From Curtobacterium sp. MCBD17_032 (GTDB taxonomy: Bacteria; Actinomycetota; Actinomycetes; Actinomycetales; Microbacteriaceae), in NCBI RefSeq assembly GCF_003234855.1, contig NZ_QKTO01000010.1, positions 1 through 64,000 of the forward strand: DNA of 64,000 nucleotides. The letters run 5' to 3'. Below, one piece after another: positions 54,644-63,615 of this stretch. The notes under the pieces are model-generated. The model did not search any database. It was given only the letters and a program-made list of their open reading frames with translations, and was not told the DNA's origin. Numbering within the stretch: the first letter of the stretch is position 1; every line of letters begins with the position of its first letter. The position numbers and the translations under genes were made by a program.

Positions 54644-54917
54644 TCGCCCACCACGAGGACCAAGGCGCGAGCTCACCGCGGCGATCCCGGTCCACCGACG
54701 GACCCTCGTGCTGTGACGCCCGGCACCTGTACCGAGCGATCGCAGCGACAGCGCACGACCGACCGGCCGGTCCAGGACGGGTTGCGGAACGTCGACAGGG
54801 ACGGTCACGGGATCGCGGTGCACATGTGACGAGGACGGGATGCAGGTACCCCGGAGTGCGGGCTCCGGTGCACCCCCGACGCAGCGCCTGGCCCGGGCTG
54901 TGCCGGCGGGCGACAGG

Positions 54918-55457
54918 TCACTCGCCGGAGAGGTCCTCGGCGATGTCGTCGGCGGTGCCGGGGAAGCACAGCGAGACCGCCTGCACCGTGTGGTTCCCGG
55001 GGTACGCGTACGCGCTGATCGACGCGGTCTTCCCGCCACCGCTGCCGATGACCGCCGGACCGTCGCTCGACTCGCGGCGGACGACCTGCATCCCCTGGGA
55101 CTTCCAGTGCTCCTCCATGCGGGTGGCGTCCTCGTCGGGCGACCCCTCGAGCGTGCTCCCGGTCAGGTAGCGCCACTGCGCCCCTCGCGTGCCGTCCTCG
55201 AGTTCGCAGTCTTCCGGGTAGTCCGGGCCGGTGCGCGCCTTCCACTCCCCACCGAGTCGCTCGGTGGCGTCGTCGACGGCTTCGATCATCTGCTGCTTCG
55301 CGGTGTCGGCGTCCACGGTCGGCTCCGTCCGTCCTGGTGCTGCGGTGTCGGGTCCCCGCAGGACACAGCCTGCGAGCACGGTGGTGGTGGCCGTCATGAC
55401 GAGGACGCCCGCGACGGCGCGCCTCGCCGTGGTCCATCGTGCGGTGGTCGTCGTCAT
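54918..55457 (-). CDS. Lipoprotein of unknown function
   Basis: A 179-residue exported protein with a lipobox TVLAGC (Cys31) after a signal peptide starting MTTTTARW. The mature part begins with a Pro/Thr linker and has two further cysteines (PEDCELEDG and SLCFPG) that may form a disulfide. No domain was recognised. The ATG overlaps the stop of the DUF1023 hydrolase frame by four bases, so the two belong to one transcript. Confidence 0.8.
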   Translation of the reverse strand: MTTTTARWTTARRAVAGVLVMTATTTVLAGCVLRGPDTAAPGRTEPTVDADTAKQQMIEAVDDATERLGGEWKARTGPDYPEDCELEDGTRGAQWRYLTGSTLEGSPDEDATRMEEHWKSQGMQVVRRESSDGPAVIGSGGGKTASISAYAYPGNHTVQAVSLCFPGTADDIAEDLSGE

Positions 55458-56398
55458 CGTCCCGCCATCCACCAGGGCTTCCCGTCGATCAGGTCCTGGT
55501 CTCGCTTCGTCGGTGGTTCCGGGTGGTACGCGGTCGCATCGTCCTCGTGCCCCGTCGTGACCCGCCCCACGTTGTACACGGACTCGGTGTCGGCGTCCAG
55601 GTAGCCGGACCTGTCACGGGTGGGCGGGTCGTGGTCGAGGACCGGCTTCCGGTCCGCCGCGTCGGCGGGGTTCGAGTCCGTCCCGAAGACCGTCGCACCG
55701 AAGGCCTCTCGGGACGGATCCACGTGGTGCCCGGATGCCGTGCGTCCCAGCGCTGCGGGGTGGTCGCCCTGTCCGGCCTCGTCGGGGAGGACGTTCCGTG
55801 CCTGGCCGACGGAGACGTGCTCGGCGTGCACCTTGCCGGCCGAGTCGACCGCGTTCGGCAGGCCGGCGGACCCCAGCGCGACGAACCGGTCGACGTGCGC
55901 GTCCGTCGTCGAGAGCGCCTGTGCCGAGACGGTCGTGCCGTACGAGTGCGCGACGACGTTGGTCTCGGGCATCCGTCCGGCTCGCACGGCGCCGAGGCCG
56001 TTGATCGACGCGGCCAGCCGAGGCGCACCGGCTTCGGCCTTGCCCATCCCGAGGACGGTGGTGGCGTCAGGCGCCTCGTAACCGATCCAGGCGAGCACCG
56101 CTCGGTCCGGCGGGTTCCCACTCCGTCCCTGCTCGTCGTGGATGTTCTGCGCAGCCCGGGTCCAGTTGCTCATGTCGGCCGTGGTCGTGTCCATGCCCGG
56201 GACGGCCCAGGTCACATCGTCGGCGGTGTCGAGGTCGCCGATGGAGACCGACGCGAGCGGCGGGTGATCGTCGGTCAGGGAGATGAGCGACCGCGCTCTC
56301 TCGGCGTCCTTCGGCTTGGCCAGCTCCTCGCCGACGATGACCCGCGTCCGACGGGCGTCCAGGGATCGGACGGGGCACGCCCGGACAGGGCAGACCGT
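55454..56398 (-). pseudogene. DUF1023 alpha/beta hydrolase lacking its 5' part
   Basis: About 315 residues of an actinobacterial DUF1023 hydrolase. DLDTADDVTWAVPGMDTTTADM opens the fold, AWIGYEAPD follows, the nucleophile Ser is in NVVAHSYGTTVSAQAL, and VALGSAGLPNAVDSAGKVH continues it. Full-length members have another 100-250 residues before this domain; here the DtxR-type gene ends 33 bases upstream. No suitable start precedes the domain: the first in-frame candidates, GTG 56215 and ATG 56194, would remove its first strand. It is therefore most likely truncated at the 5' end, although coupling to the lipoprotein gene is intact. The 5' limit is approximate. Confidence 0.55.
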
Positions 56399-56430
56399 TC
56401 CTGCCCCTCGGTGCTGCGGGCGAGGAGACG

Positions 56431-57126
56431 TCAGTCGGTGCTGATGTAGACGTGCTGCGCGACCTCGGTCGGCAGTTCGATCCCGGCGTCCTCGCCGTCG
56501 ACGCGGACCGACACGTAGGCGCCCGCACGCTGCACGCTCGCCGTCCGCCCGGGCATGACCCCGGCACTCCGGAGCTGGTGCAGGAGCTCCGGTTCGAACT
56601 GCACCGGCTCGCCCAGGCGCCGGATGACGCCGGTCGCGACGGCGTCGGTGTCGTCGGTGGCCGCCACGATGTTCCGCACGCCGTCCAGGAAGCCCGGAGC
56701 GGTGGGACCGCCGATCTCCGCCAGGCCCGGGATCGGGTTGCCGTACGGCGACTCCGTCGGGTTGCCGAGCATCTCGAGCAGGCGGACCTCCACCTGCTCG
56801 CTCATCACGTGCTCCCACCGGCAGGCCTCGTCGTGGACGAACGCCCAGTCGAGGCCGATCACGTCGGCGAGCAGCCGCTCGGCGAGGCGGTGCTTGCGCA
56901 TCACGTGCGTGGCGCGGGACCGGCCGGTGTCGGTGAGTTCGAGGTGCCGGTCGCCCGAGACGACGACGAGTCCGTCGCGCTCCATGCGCGCGATGGTCTG
57001 CGAGACCGTCGGACCCGAGTGGCCGAGACGCTCCGAGATGCGGGCCCGTAGGGGGACGATGCCCTCTTCTTCGAGGTCGAGGATGGTGCGGAGGTACATC
57101 TCCGTGGTGTCGACGAGATCGGTCAC
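56431..57126 (-). CDS. DtxR/IdeR-family metal-dependent regulator
   Basis: A 231-residue iron- or manganese-responsive repressor. An N-terminal winged helix (LRARISERLGHSGPTVSQTIARMERDGLV, about 25-53) is followed by a dimerisation/metal domain with LTDTGRSRATHVMRKHRLAERLL, CRWEHVMSEQVEVRL (the Cys-x2-Glu-His metal ligands, about 102-106) and HP-type residues replaced by GNPTESPYGNPIP. A C-terminal SH3-like domain (about 160-231) completes the IdeR/DtxR form rather than the shorter MntR form. GTG 57126 is the start. Confidence 0.92.
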   Translation of the reverse strand: MTDLVDTTEMYLRTILDLEEEGIVPLRARISERLGHSGPTVSQTIARMERDGLVVVSGDRHLELTDTGRSRATHVMRKHRLAERLLADVIGLDWAFVHDEACRWEHVMSEQVEVRLLEMLGNPTESPYGNPIPGLAEIGGPTAPGFLDGVRNIVAATDDTDAVATGVIRRLGEPVQFEPELLHQLRSAGVMPGRTASVQRAGAYVSVRVDGEDAGIELPTEVAQHVYISTD

Positions 57127-57287
57127 GCCTCCGCCTCTCCTGATGTGGACCCAGCCCGACCCACACTACTTGCTGGTGCCGACGACCCGGGACCGACACC
57201 GTGCGCTCTGCGCGGACACCGGCCGGGAGGCCCGTCCCGGCCCCGCCCCGTCCGGCCGGTCCATCGGGGCGACGGCAGGGCCGTCGC

Positions 57288-57293
57288 TAGGAT
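57288..57293 (+). promoter_or_regulatory. Leaderless -10 box for serC
   Basis: TAGGAT ends six bases before ATG 57300. The 160 bases between this and the divergent DtxR gene include one single copy of CCGGGAGGCCCG at about 57221. Confidence 0.55.
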
Positions 57294-57299
57294 CGGCCC

Positions 57300-58418
57300 A
57301 TGGCAGACATCGTCATCCCAGCCGACCTCCTCCCCACCGACGGCCGCTTCGGATGCGGTCCGTCGAAGATCCGCGGAGCGCAGCTCGAGACCCTCGTCAC
57401 CCGCGGCGCCACCGTCCTGGGGACCTCGCACCGCCAGAAGCCCGTCAAGGACCTGGTCGGCTCCGTCCGCCAGGGCCTCGCCGACCTGTTCCAGGTGCCG
57501 GACGGCTACGAGGTCGTGCTCGGCAACGGCGGCTCGACCGCGTTCTGGGACGCTGCCGCCTTCGGGCTCATCGAGCGCCGGGCGGAGAACCTGTCCTTCG
57601 GTGAGTTCGGGTCGAAGTTCGCCAAGGCCGCCGCCGCCCCGTGGCTCGAGGCACCGCACGTCGTGGAGGCCCCGGGCGGGTCCCGCGCCGAGCTCGAGGT
57701 CGTCCAGGGTGTCGACGTCTACGCCTACCCGCACAACGAGACCTCGACCGGCGTCATGGCCCCGGTCGTCCGGGCCGCGGGCGACCCCGGCGCACTGACC
57801 GTCGTCGACGCCACGAGCGCTGCCGGTGGTGCCGCGTTCGACGTCGACCAGACCGACGTCTACTACTTCGCGCCGCAGAAGAACTTCGCCTCGGACGGCG
57901 GGCTCTGGCTCGCGCTGTTCTCCCCTGCTGCGATCGAGCGCGTCGAGCGGATCGCCGCTTCCGACCGGTACATTCCGGAGTTCCTGTCGCTCAAGAACGC
58001 CGTGGACAACTCCCGGTTGGACCAGACGCTGAACACCCCGGCGATCACGACCCTGCTGCTCCTCGACGACCAGGTGCGGTGGATGAACCAGTCCGGTGGT
58101 CTGGCGTGGGCCGACGGCCGCACGAAGACGTCGTCCTCCACGCTCTACGACTGGGCCGAGGCCTCCGACTACGCGACGCCGTTCGTCACCGACCCGGCGC
58201 ACCGGTCGCAGGTCGTCGTGACGATCGACCTCGACGACTCGATCGACGCCAAAGCCGTGGCCGCGACGCTCCGGCAGAACGGCATCGTCGACACCGAGCC
58301 GTACCGGAAGCTCGGCCGGAACCAACTCCGTGTCGCGACCTTCACGGCGATCGACCCCGACGACGTCACCAAGCTCACGCGGGCGATCGACCACGTGGTG
58401 GCTGCCCTGGCGAGCTGA
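57300..58418 (+). CDS. serC: Phosphoserine aminotransferase
   Basis: PLP enzyme converting 3-phosphohydroxypyruvate to phosphoserine in serine synthesis. The 372 residues correspond to the actinobacterial SerC type: RFGCGPSKIRGAQ (16-28), GTSHRQKPVKDLV (41-53), NGGSTAFWDAA (79-89), YPHNETSTGV (143-152), and the Schiff-base lysine in FAPQKNFASDGG (about 195-206). The C-terminal domain ends DHVVAALAS. The ATG is directly after a -10 box. Confidence 0.95.
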   Translation: MADIVIPADLLPTDGRFGCGPSKIRGAQLETLVTRGATVLGTSHRQKPVKDLVGSVRQGLADLFQVPDGYEVVLGNGGSTAFWDAAAFGLIERRAENLSFGEFGSKFAKAAAAPWLEAPHVVEAPGGSRAELEVVQGVDVYAYPHNETSTGVMAPVVRAAGDPGALTVVDATSAAGGAAFDVDQTDVYYFAPQKNFASDGGLWLALFSPAAIERVERIAASDRYIPEFLSLKNAVDNSRLDQTLNTPAITTLLLLDDQVRWMNQSGGLAWADGRTKTSSSTLYDWAEASDYATPFVTDPAHRSQVVVTIDLDDSIDAKAVAATLRQNGIVDTEPYRKLGRNQLRVATFTAIDPDDVTKLTRAIDHVVAALAS

Positions 58419-58438
58419 CCCCGCCGCCGCGAGACGCG

Positions 58439-58491
58439 ACGAGGGCGGTGTCACGCAACGGTGTTCCGTTGCAGGGCACCGCCCTCGTCGT
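58439..58491. terminator. Terminator hairpin downstream of serC
   Basis: GACGAGGGCGGTG and CACCGCCCTCGTC form the outer stem; inside it GCAACGG and CCGTTGC form a second stem. It lies between convergent serC and the DUF3027 gene and is unrelated in sequence to the GGGAGGCCCG family. Confidence 0.75.
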
Positions 58492-58540
58492 GTCGCATGG
58501 GTCGTCGCGTCGCGTGCGTCGACGTGTCGCGTGGGTCGGG

Positions 58541-58578
58541 CAGGACCTGACCGACGGGTCAGGACCTGACCGACGGGT
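58541..58578. repeat. Tandem 19-base repeat
   Basis: CAGGACCTGACCGACGGGT occurs twice exactly, followed by two degraded copies (58579-58616) that run across the stop codon of the DUF3027 gene. The tail of that protein may thus derive from repeat growth. Confidence 0.7.
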
Positions 58579-58596
58579 CAGGACCGGAGGGACCGG

Positions 58597-59231
<635 letters not shown>

Positions 59232-59235
<4 letters not shown>

Positions 59236-59609
59236 GCGTCCAACTGGTCGGCGACGTGTCGCAGGATGGTGGCGATCCGCTCACCGTTCTTCGGGTAGCG
59301 GCCCCGCTTGAGGTCACCGCTGATGCGGTCGAGTTCCTTCACCAGGTCCTCGACGATGACGGCCATGTCGTCGGCGGAGCGACGGGTCATCTTGGAGAGC
59401 GACGCCGGCGCTTCGAGGATCCGCACGGTCAGCGCCTGCGACCCCTTCTTGCCCTGCACCACGCCGTACTCGAGCTTGGTGCCGGCCTTCACCGTGGCCA
59501 CACCGTCGGGCAGGGAGGAGGCGTGCAGGAAGACCTGGTCGCCGTCGTCTCCGGTGATGAAGCCGAAGCCCTTCTGGTCGTCGTAGAACTTGACCTTGCC
59601 GGTGGGCAT
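59232..59609 (-). CDS. Cold-shock domain protein with C-terminal extension
   Basis: A 125-residue protein whose first 67 residues are a cold-shock domain: TGKVKFYDDQKGFGFIT with the RNP1 element KGFGFIT and VFLHASSL (RNP2). The usual protein would stop there; here 58 more residues follow, predicted helical (RRSADDMAVIVEDLVKELDRIS). It binds single-stranded RNA or DNA. It is coupled to the downstream DUF3027-type gene by a four-base overlap, an arrangement seen in other actinobacteria. Confidence 0.9.
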
Positions 59610-59651
59610 GCTGGGACTCCTCGTCACATGAACGGCCGCGGTGCGTCGGAC

Positions 59652-59657
59652 TATCCT
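59652..59657 (+). promoter_or_regulatory. Leaderless -10 box for the DUF2530 gene
   Basis: TATCCT ends six bases before ATG 59664, 55 bases from the divergent cold-shock gene. Confidence 0.5.
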
Positions 59658-59663
59658 GGGTGG

Positions 59664-59966
59664 ATGGCCAAGCCGACCCGATCCACCGGTGACCCCCGCA
59701 CTGCTGCGGAACCCCCGGCGACGCCCAATCGTACCGAACGCACACTCGCGTTCATGGTCGGTGGCATCGTCCTCCTCATCCTGGCGTGCTTCATCGTCAT
59801 GATCGCCGGGTGGCTGACCATGAAGCAGATCCCCGGGGACGGCATCTGGCCGGTCGCGCTCGGGGTCGTCTACTTCGGTCCGCCCGTCGCCTTCGTGCTC
59901 ATGATGGTGCTCCTGGTCACCACGTGGACCCGCAAGGCCCGGCAGCACCGCGCAGAGGCCCGCTGA
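59664..59966 (+). CDS. DUF2530 membrane protein
   Basis: A 100-residue protein of unknown function with two hydrophobic helices (about 30-52 and 60-86) after a Thr/Pro/Ala-rich cytoplasmic N-terminus. IVLLILACFIVMIAGWLTM and GIWPVALGVVYFGPPVAFVL match the DUF2530 family, which is restricted to actinobacteria. It lies 28 bases before the XPB partner gene. Confidence 0.75.
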   Translation: MAKPTRSTGDPRTAAEPPATPNRTERTLAFMVGGIVLLILACFIVMIAGWLTMKQIPGDGIWPVALGVVYFGPPVAFVLMMVLLVTTWTRKARQHRAEAR

Positions 59967-59994
59967 CGTCCGCCCCGGACGCCGGCCGAGGACG

Positions 59995-61779
59995 ATGACG
60001 ACCACGACGGACCTCGCCGCACGCCTGCGCGAGCTCCCAGACCAGGCACTCGAGCAGCTCGTGCTCGCCCGCGCCCTGCCCGCGGCCGCCCTCGGCGAGT
60101 CCGGCCCGCAGCACATCGCGGACTTCTTCGACCTCGCCGAGGCCCTCCGTACCGACGACGCGGTGGACGCCGCCGTCGAACGACTCCCGCGTCGCACGCT
60201 CGTCGCGCTCCGCGACGGCGGCCCCGCCGAGGACCTCGCCCCCGCCGTCGCACTCGGACTCGTCGGCGCGGACGGCGCAGTCGACGACGCGGTCACCGCC
60301 CGACTGGCGGCCCGCCCCGACCTCGTCCCGGACGGCCAGGGAGGCCCGGCTCCGGTCCGCCCCGCGCCCGCGGCCCGGCAGGACGCCGAGGGGGGCGCCG
60401 ACGACGGCCGCGCCCGCGCTGCCGGTGCCGAGCAGGCCTTCGAGACGCTCACCGTGCTCGCCGAACTCCTCCGCGCCGCCGACGACGGCGCCGTCCGCGA
60501 ACTGGCGAAGGGCGGCATCGGTGCGCCCCTCGCCCGGCAGCTCGCCGAGCGCGCGGGTGCCGACGCCGCCGTGGTCGCTGACCGTCTCGCCCTGCTCGAC
60601 CGGATCGGTGCCGCCCATCCCGTGGACGGCTCGTGGACGGTCTCGGACCACGGTCGGACCTGGCTCCGGTCGCCGTGGCCGGACCGCTGGTCCACGCTGG
60701 TGCGCGACTGGCGGGACGCCCTCGCCCCCGCCGTGGTCGAGGTCCTCACGCTCGCGGACGACGACCTCATCGACCTCGTGACCCTGGGGCGGTGGGCGTA
60801 CCCGGCCGGCGCGCGCTGGCTCGACGCCGCGCTGCTGGACGCCGCCGGTACCGCCGGGGTGCTCGGGCTCGCGGTCGCCGGGCACCTGACGTCCACCGGG
60901 CACGCACTGCTCGGTGACGACACCGACGCCGCCCGGGCCGCAGCGGACGCCGACCTGCCGGGCACCGTCGACGGCGTGTACCTCCAGCCGGACCTGACGG
61001 TCATCGCACCGGGTCCGCTGTCGCCGGCGGACGACGACGACCTCCGTGCCGTCGCCGACCTGGAGGCACCGGGATTGGCCGCCCGGTACCGGGTGTCCGA
61101 GGACTCGCTCCGTCGGGCGCTCCGTGCCGGCAGGACCCGCGACGAGGTGGTCGCGCTCTTCACGCGCCTCGGCGCCACCGAGGTGCCGCAGCCCCTCACC
61201 TACCTCATCGACCAGGTCGCGACCCGGGACGGCAGCGTCGTCGTCGGACGGGGCGAGGGCGACCTCGGGGCAACGGTGCACGGGACGCCCGAGCAGCTCG
61301 ACCTGATCGGGGTCGACGCCGAGCTCCGCCAGCTGGCGTGGGAGCGTCCCGACCTCACGACACTCGTGACGAAGTACCCGCCGCACGTCGTGGCCAGTGC
61401 CCTCGAGGACCAGCGCTACCCGGCCGTGCTCGCAGCCGACGCCCGCCCGGAGACGCGCTCCGGGCCTCCCGTCCGGCGGCGCACCCCGAGCCGCTCGCCC
61501 GAGCAGGCGGCCCGCGCCCTGGTGGAGCGTCTGCGCCTGACGACGGAACGCGGCGACGCGGAACCGGAGCAGGAGTGGCTGGCCCGCCAGATCGACATGG
61601 CCGTGCGCGGCCGCACGCCGATCCGGGTGACGGTCCGGATGCCGGACGGGTCCGAGAAGCCGTTCTCGATCGTCCCGACGTCGGTCGCCGCCGGGCGGGT
61701 GCGCGGGAAGGACACCGCGGTCGACGTCGAGCGGACCCTCCCGCTGTCCCTCGTCGTCGCGATCGAGAGCGACGCCTGA
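59995..61779 (+). CDS. Helicase-associated protein paired with XPB (helicase C3 family)
   Basis: A 594-residue protein homologous to the conserved partner encoded just before XPB in actinobacteria (the Rv0862c type). It has winged-helix-like segments in the N-terminal half (FETLTVLAELLRAADDGAVRELAKGG) and the family region GVYLQPDLTVIAPGPLSP (about 327-344) with YRVSEDSLRRALRAGRTRDEVVALFTRLG. It contains no ATPase motifs of its own. A Pro/Arg linker, SGPPVRRRTPSR (about 489-500), is coded through the recurring GGGCCTCCC word. It probably assists XPB in DNA repair or transcription-linked unwinding. Confidence 0.85.
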   Translation: MTTTTDLAARLRELPDQALEQLVLARALPAAALGESGPQHIADFFDLAEALRTDDAVDAAVERLPRRTLVALRDGGPAEDLAPAVALGLVGADGAVDDAVTARLAARPDLVPDGQGGPAPVRPAPAARQDAEGGADDGRARAAGAEQAFETLTVLAELLRAADDGAVRELAKGGIGAPLARQLAERAGADAAVVADRLALLDRIGAAHPVDGSWTVSDHGRTWLRSPWPDRWSTLVRDWRDALAPAVVEVLTLADDDLIDLVTLGRWAYPAGARWLDAALLDAAGTAGVLGLAVAGHLTSTGHALLGDDTDAARAAADADLPGTVDGVYLQPDLTVIAPGPLSPADDDDLRAVADLEAPGLAARYRVSEDSLRRALRAGRTRDEVVALFTRLGATEVPQPLTYLIDQVATRDGSVVVGRGEGDLGATVHGTPEQLDLIGVDAELRQLAWERPDLTTLVTKYPPHVVASALEDQRYPAVLAADARPETRSGPPVRRRTPSRSPEQAARALVERLRLTTERGDAEPEQEWLARQIDMAVRGRTPIRVTVRMPDGSEKPFSIVPTSVAAGRVRGKDTAVDVERTLPLSLVVAIESDA

Positions 61780-61823
61780 CGGACGCCCTGTGGACAACCG
61801 GGTGTCACACCAGCTGCGCCGCC

Positions 61824-61829
61824 TAGGCT
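61824..61829 (+). promoter_or_regulatory. Possible leaderless -10 box for the XPB gene
   Basis: TAGGCT ends eight bases before ATG 61838. The gene could therefore be transcribed separately from its upstream partner. Confidence 0.35.
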
Positions 61830-61837
61830 GATCCGTC

Positions 61838-63535
61838 ATGAACGGACCGCTGATCGTGCAGAGTGACCGCACCGTGCTGCTCGAGGTCGCGCACCCCGAC
61901 GCCGAGGACGCCCGGCACGCGCTCGCGGTGTTCGCCGAGCTCGAACGGGCACCCGAGCACGTGCACACGTACCGCATCACGCGGCTCGGCCTCTGGAACG
62001 CCCGGGCGGCCGGACACGACGCCTCGTCCATGGTCGACACCCTCGAACGGTTCGCCAAGTTCCCGGTGCCGCAGAGCGTCACGGTCGACATCGAGGACAC
62101 GGTCTCCCGGTACGGCCGTCTGGTGATCCGGCGCGAGGAGCGCGAGGACGCCCCGGTCGTCGCGAACTCCCCGACCGAGGAGCTCGAGCAGCAGCCCGCG
62201 CTCGTGCTGACGGCGTCGGACCCCGCGCTCCTGGCCGAGGTCACCCGATCCAAGCGCATCCAGCCGCTCCTCGGCGAGCGCCGCTCGGACACCGCCGTCG
62301 AGTTGCAGGCCTGGGCCCGCGGGCAGGTCAAGCAGGAGCTCGTGAAGATCGGCTGGCCCGCCGAGGACCTCGCCGGCTACACGCCCGGTCAGCCGCACGA
62401 CATCGACCTCGACACCGCGGACTGGGACCTCCGCCCGTACCAGCACGACGCCGTGGACAGCTTCTTCCAACAGGGGTCCGGCGTCGTCGTGCTGCCCTGT
62501 GGCGCCGGCAAGACCCTGGTCGGCGCCGGGGCGATGGCGACCGTCAAGGCGACGACGCTCATCCTCGTCACGAACACCGTCTCCGCCCGGCAGTGGCGGA
62601 CCGAGCTGCTCAAGCGGACGACCCTCACCGAGGACGAGATCGGCGAGTACTCCGGCAGCGTCAAGGAGATCCGGCCGGTCACGATCGCGACCTACCAGAT
62701 CCTCACCGCCCGTCGGAAGGGCGCGTACACGCACCTGTCGCTGCTCGACGCCCTCGACTGGGGGCTCGTGGTCTACGACGAGGTCCACCTGCTCCCCGCG
62801 CCGGTGTTCAAGCTGACCGCCGACCTCCAGGCACGTCGTCGCCTCGGGCTCACCGCGACGCTCGTGCGCGAGGACGGGCGCGAAGGGGACGTGTTCTCCC
62901 TGATCGGGCCGAAGCGGTACGACGCACCGTGGAAGGAGATCGAGGCGCAGGGCTACATCTCCCCCGCCGAGTGCTACGAGGTCCGCATCGACCTCGCGCA
63001 CGAGGACCGGCTGGAGTACGCGGCCTCGAGCGACGACGAGCGGTACCGGCTCGCGGCGACCTCACCGGCCAAGACCCCCGTGGTGCGGGACCTCATCGAG
63101 AAGCACCGCGGTGAGCAGATCCTCGTGATCGGCCAGTACATCGACCAGCTCGACGAGCTCGCGGCCTCGCTCGACGCCGCCGAGATCACGGGCGCGACGC
63201 CGGTCGACGAGCGGGAGCGGCTGTACCAGGCCTTCCGCGAGGGCACGATCGACGTGCTCGTCGTGTCGAAGGTCGCGAACTTCTCCGTCGACCTGCCGGA
63301 CGCGACCGTGGCGATCCAGGTGTCGGGCTCGTTCGGCTCCCGCCAGGAGGAAGCGCAGCGACTCGGTCGACTCCTGCGCCCGAACAAGGACGGCGTCCCG
63401 GCGTCGTTCTACACGCTCGTCACCCGCGACACGGTGGACCAGGACTTCGCGCAGAACCGGCAGCGGTTCCTCGCGGAGCAGGGGTACTCGTACACGATCC
63501 TCGACGCGGACCAGATCGCCCCGGCCGTGGCGTAG
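61838..63535 (+). CDS. XPB-type DNA repair helicase
   Basis: A 565-residue superfamily 2 helicase of the XPB/Ercc3 type found in actinobacteria. An N-terminal domain (about 1-200) precedes DLRPYQHDAVDSFF, the Q-motif region. Walker A is PCGAGKT (about 222-228), the DEAH-type box is YDEVHLLPA, motif III is LTATLVREDG, and the C-terminal half has VSKVANFSVDLPDATVAIQVSG and motif VI QEEAQRLGRLLRP. It unwinds DNA 3' to 5' in characterised relatives. The preceding gene is its usual partner. Confidence 0.93.
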   Translation: MNGPLIVQSDRTVLLEVAHPDAEDARHALAVFAELERAPEHVHTYRITRLGLWNARAAGHDASSMVDTLERFAKFPVPQSVTVDIEDTVSRYGRLVIRREEREDAPVVANSPTEELEQQPALVLTASDPALLAEVTRSKRIQPLLGERRSDTAVELQAWARGQVKQELVKIGWPAEDLAGYTPGQPHDIDLDTADWDLRPYQHDAVDSFFQQGSGVVVLPCGAGKTLVGAGAMATVKATTLILVTNTVSARQWRTELLKRTTLTEDEIGEYSGSVKEIRPVTIATYQILTARRKGAYTHLSLLDALDWGLVVYDEVHLLPAPVFKLTADLQARRRLGLTATLVREDGREGDVFSLIGPKRYDAPWKEIEAQGYISPAECYEVRIDLAHEDRLEYAASSDDERYRLAATSPAKTPVVRDLIEKHRGEQILVIGQYIDQLDELAASLDAAEITGATPVDERERLYQAFREGTIDVLVVSKVANFSVDLPDATVAIQVSGSFGSRQEEAQRLGRLLRPNKDGVPASFYTLVTRDTVDQDFAQNRQRFLAEQGYSYTILDADQIAPAVA

Positions 63536-63615
63536 TACCCGGACTCCAGACCACCTCTGGCCAACACACGAACTGCTCCCAGGAAGCAACCAGGGAACAG
63601 TCAGAGGATGGTCCC

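Noticed and set aside
54596-54829. A 77-residue plus-strand frame behind the orphan promoter
   Set aside because: It begins upstream of the predicted transcription start, lacks a ribosome-binding site and has an unnatural Pro/Thr/Arg composition.
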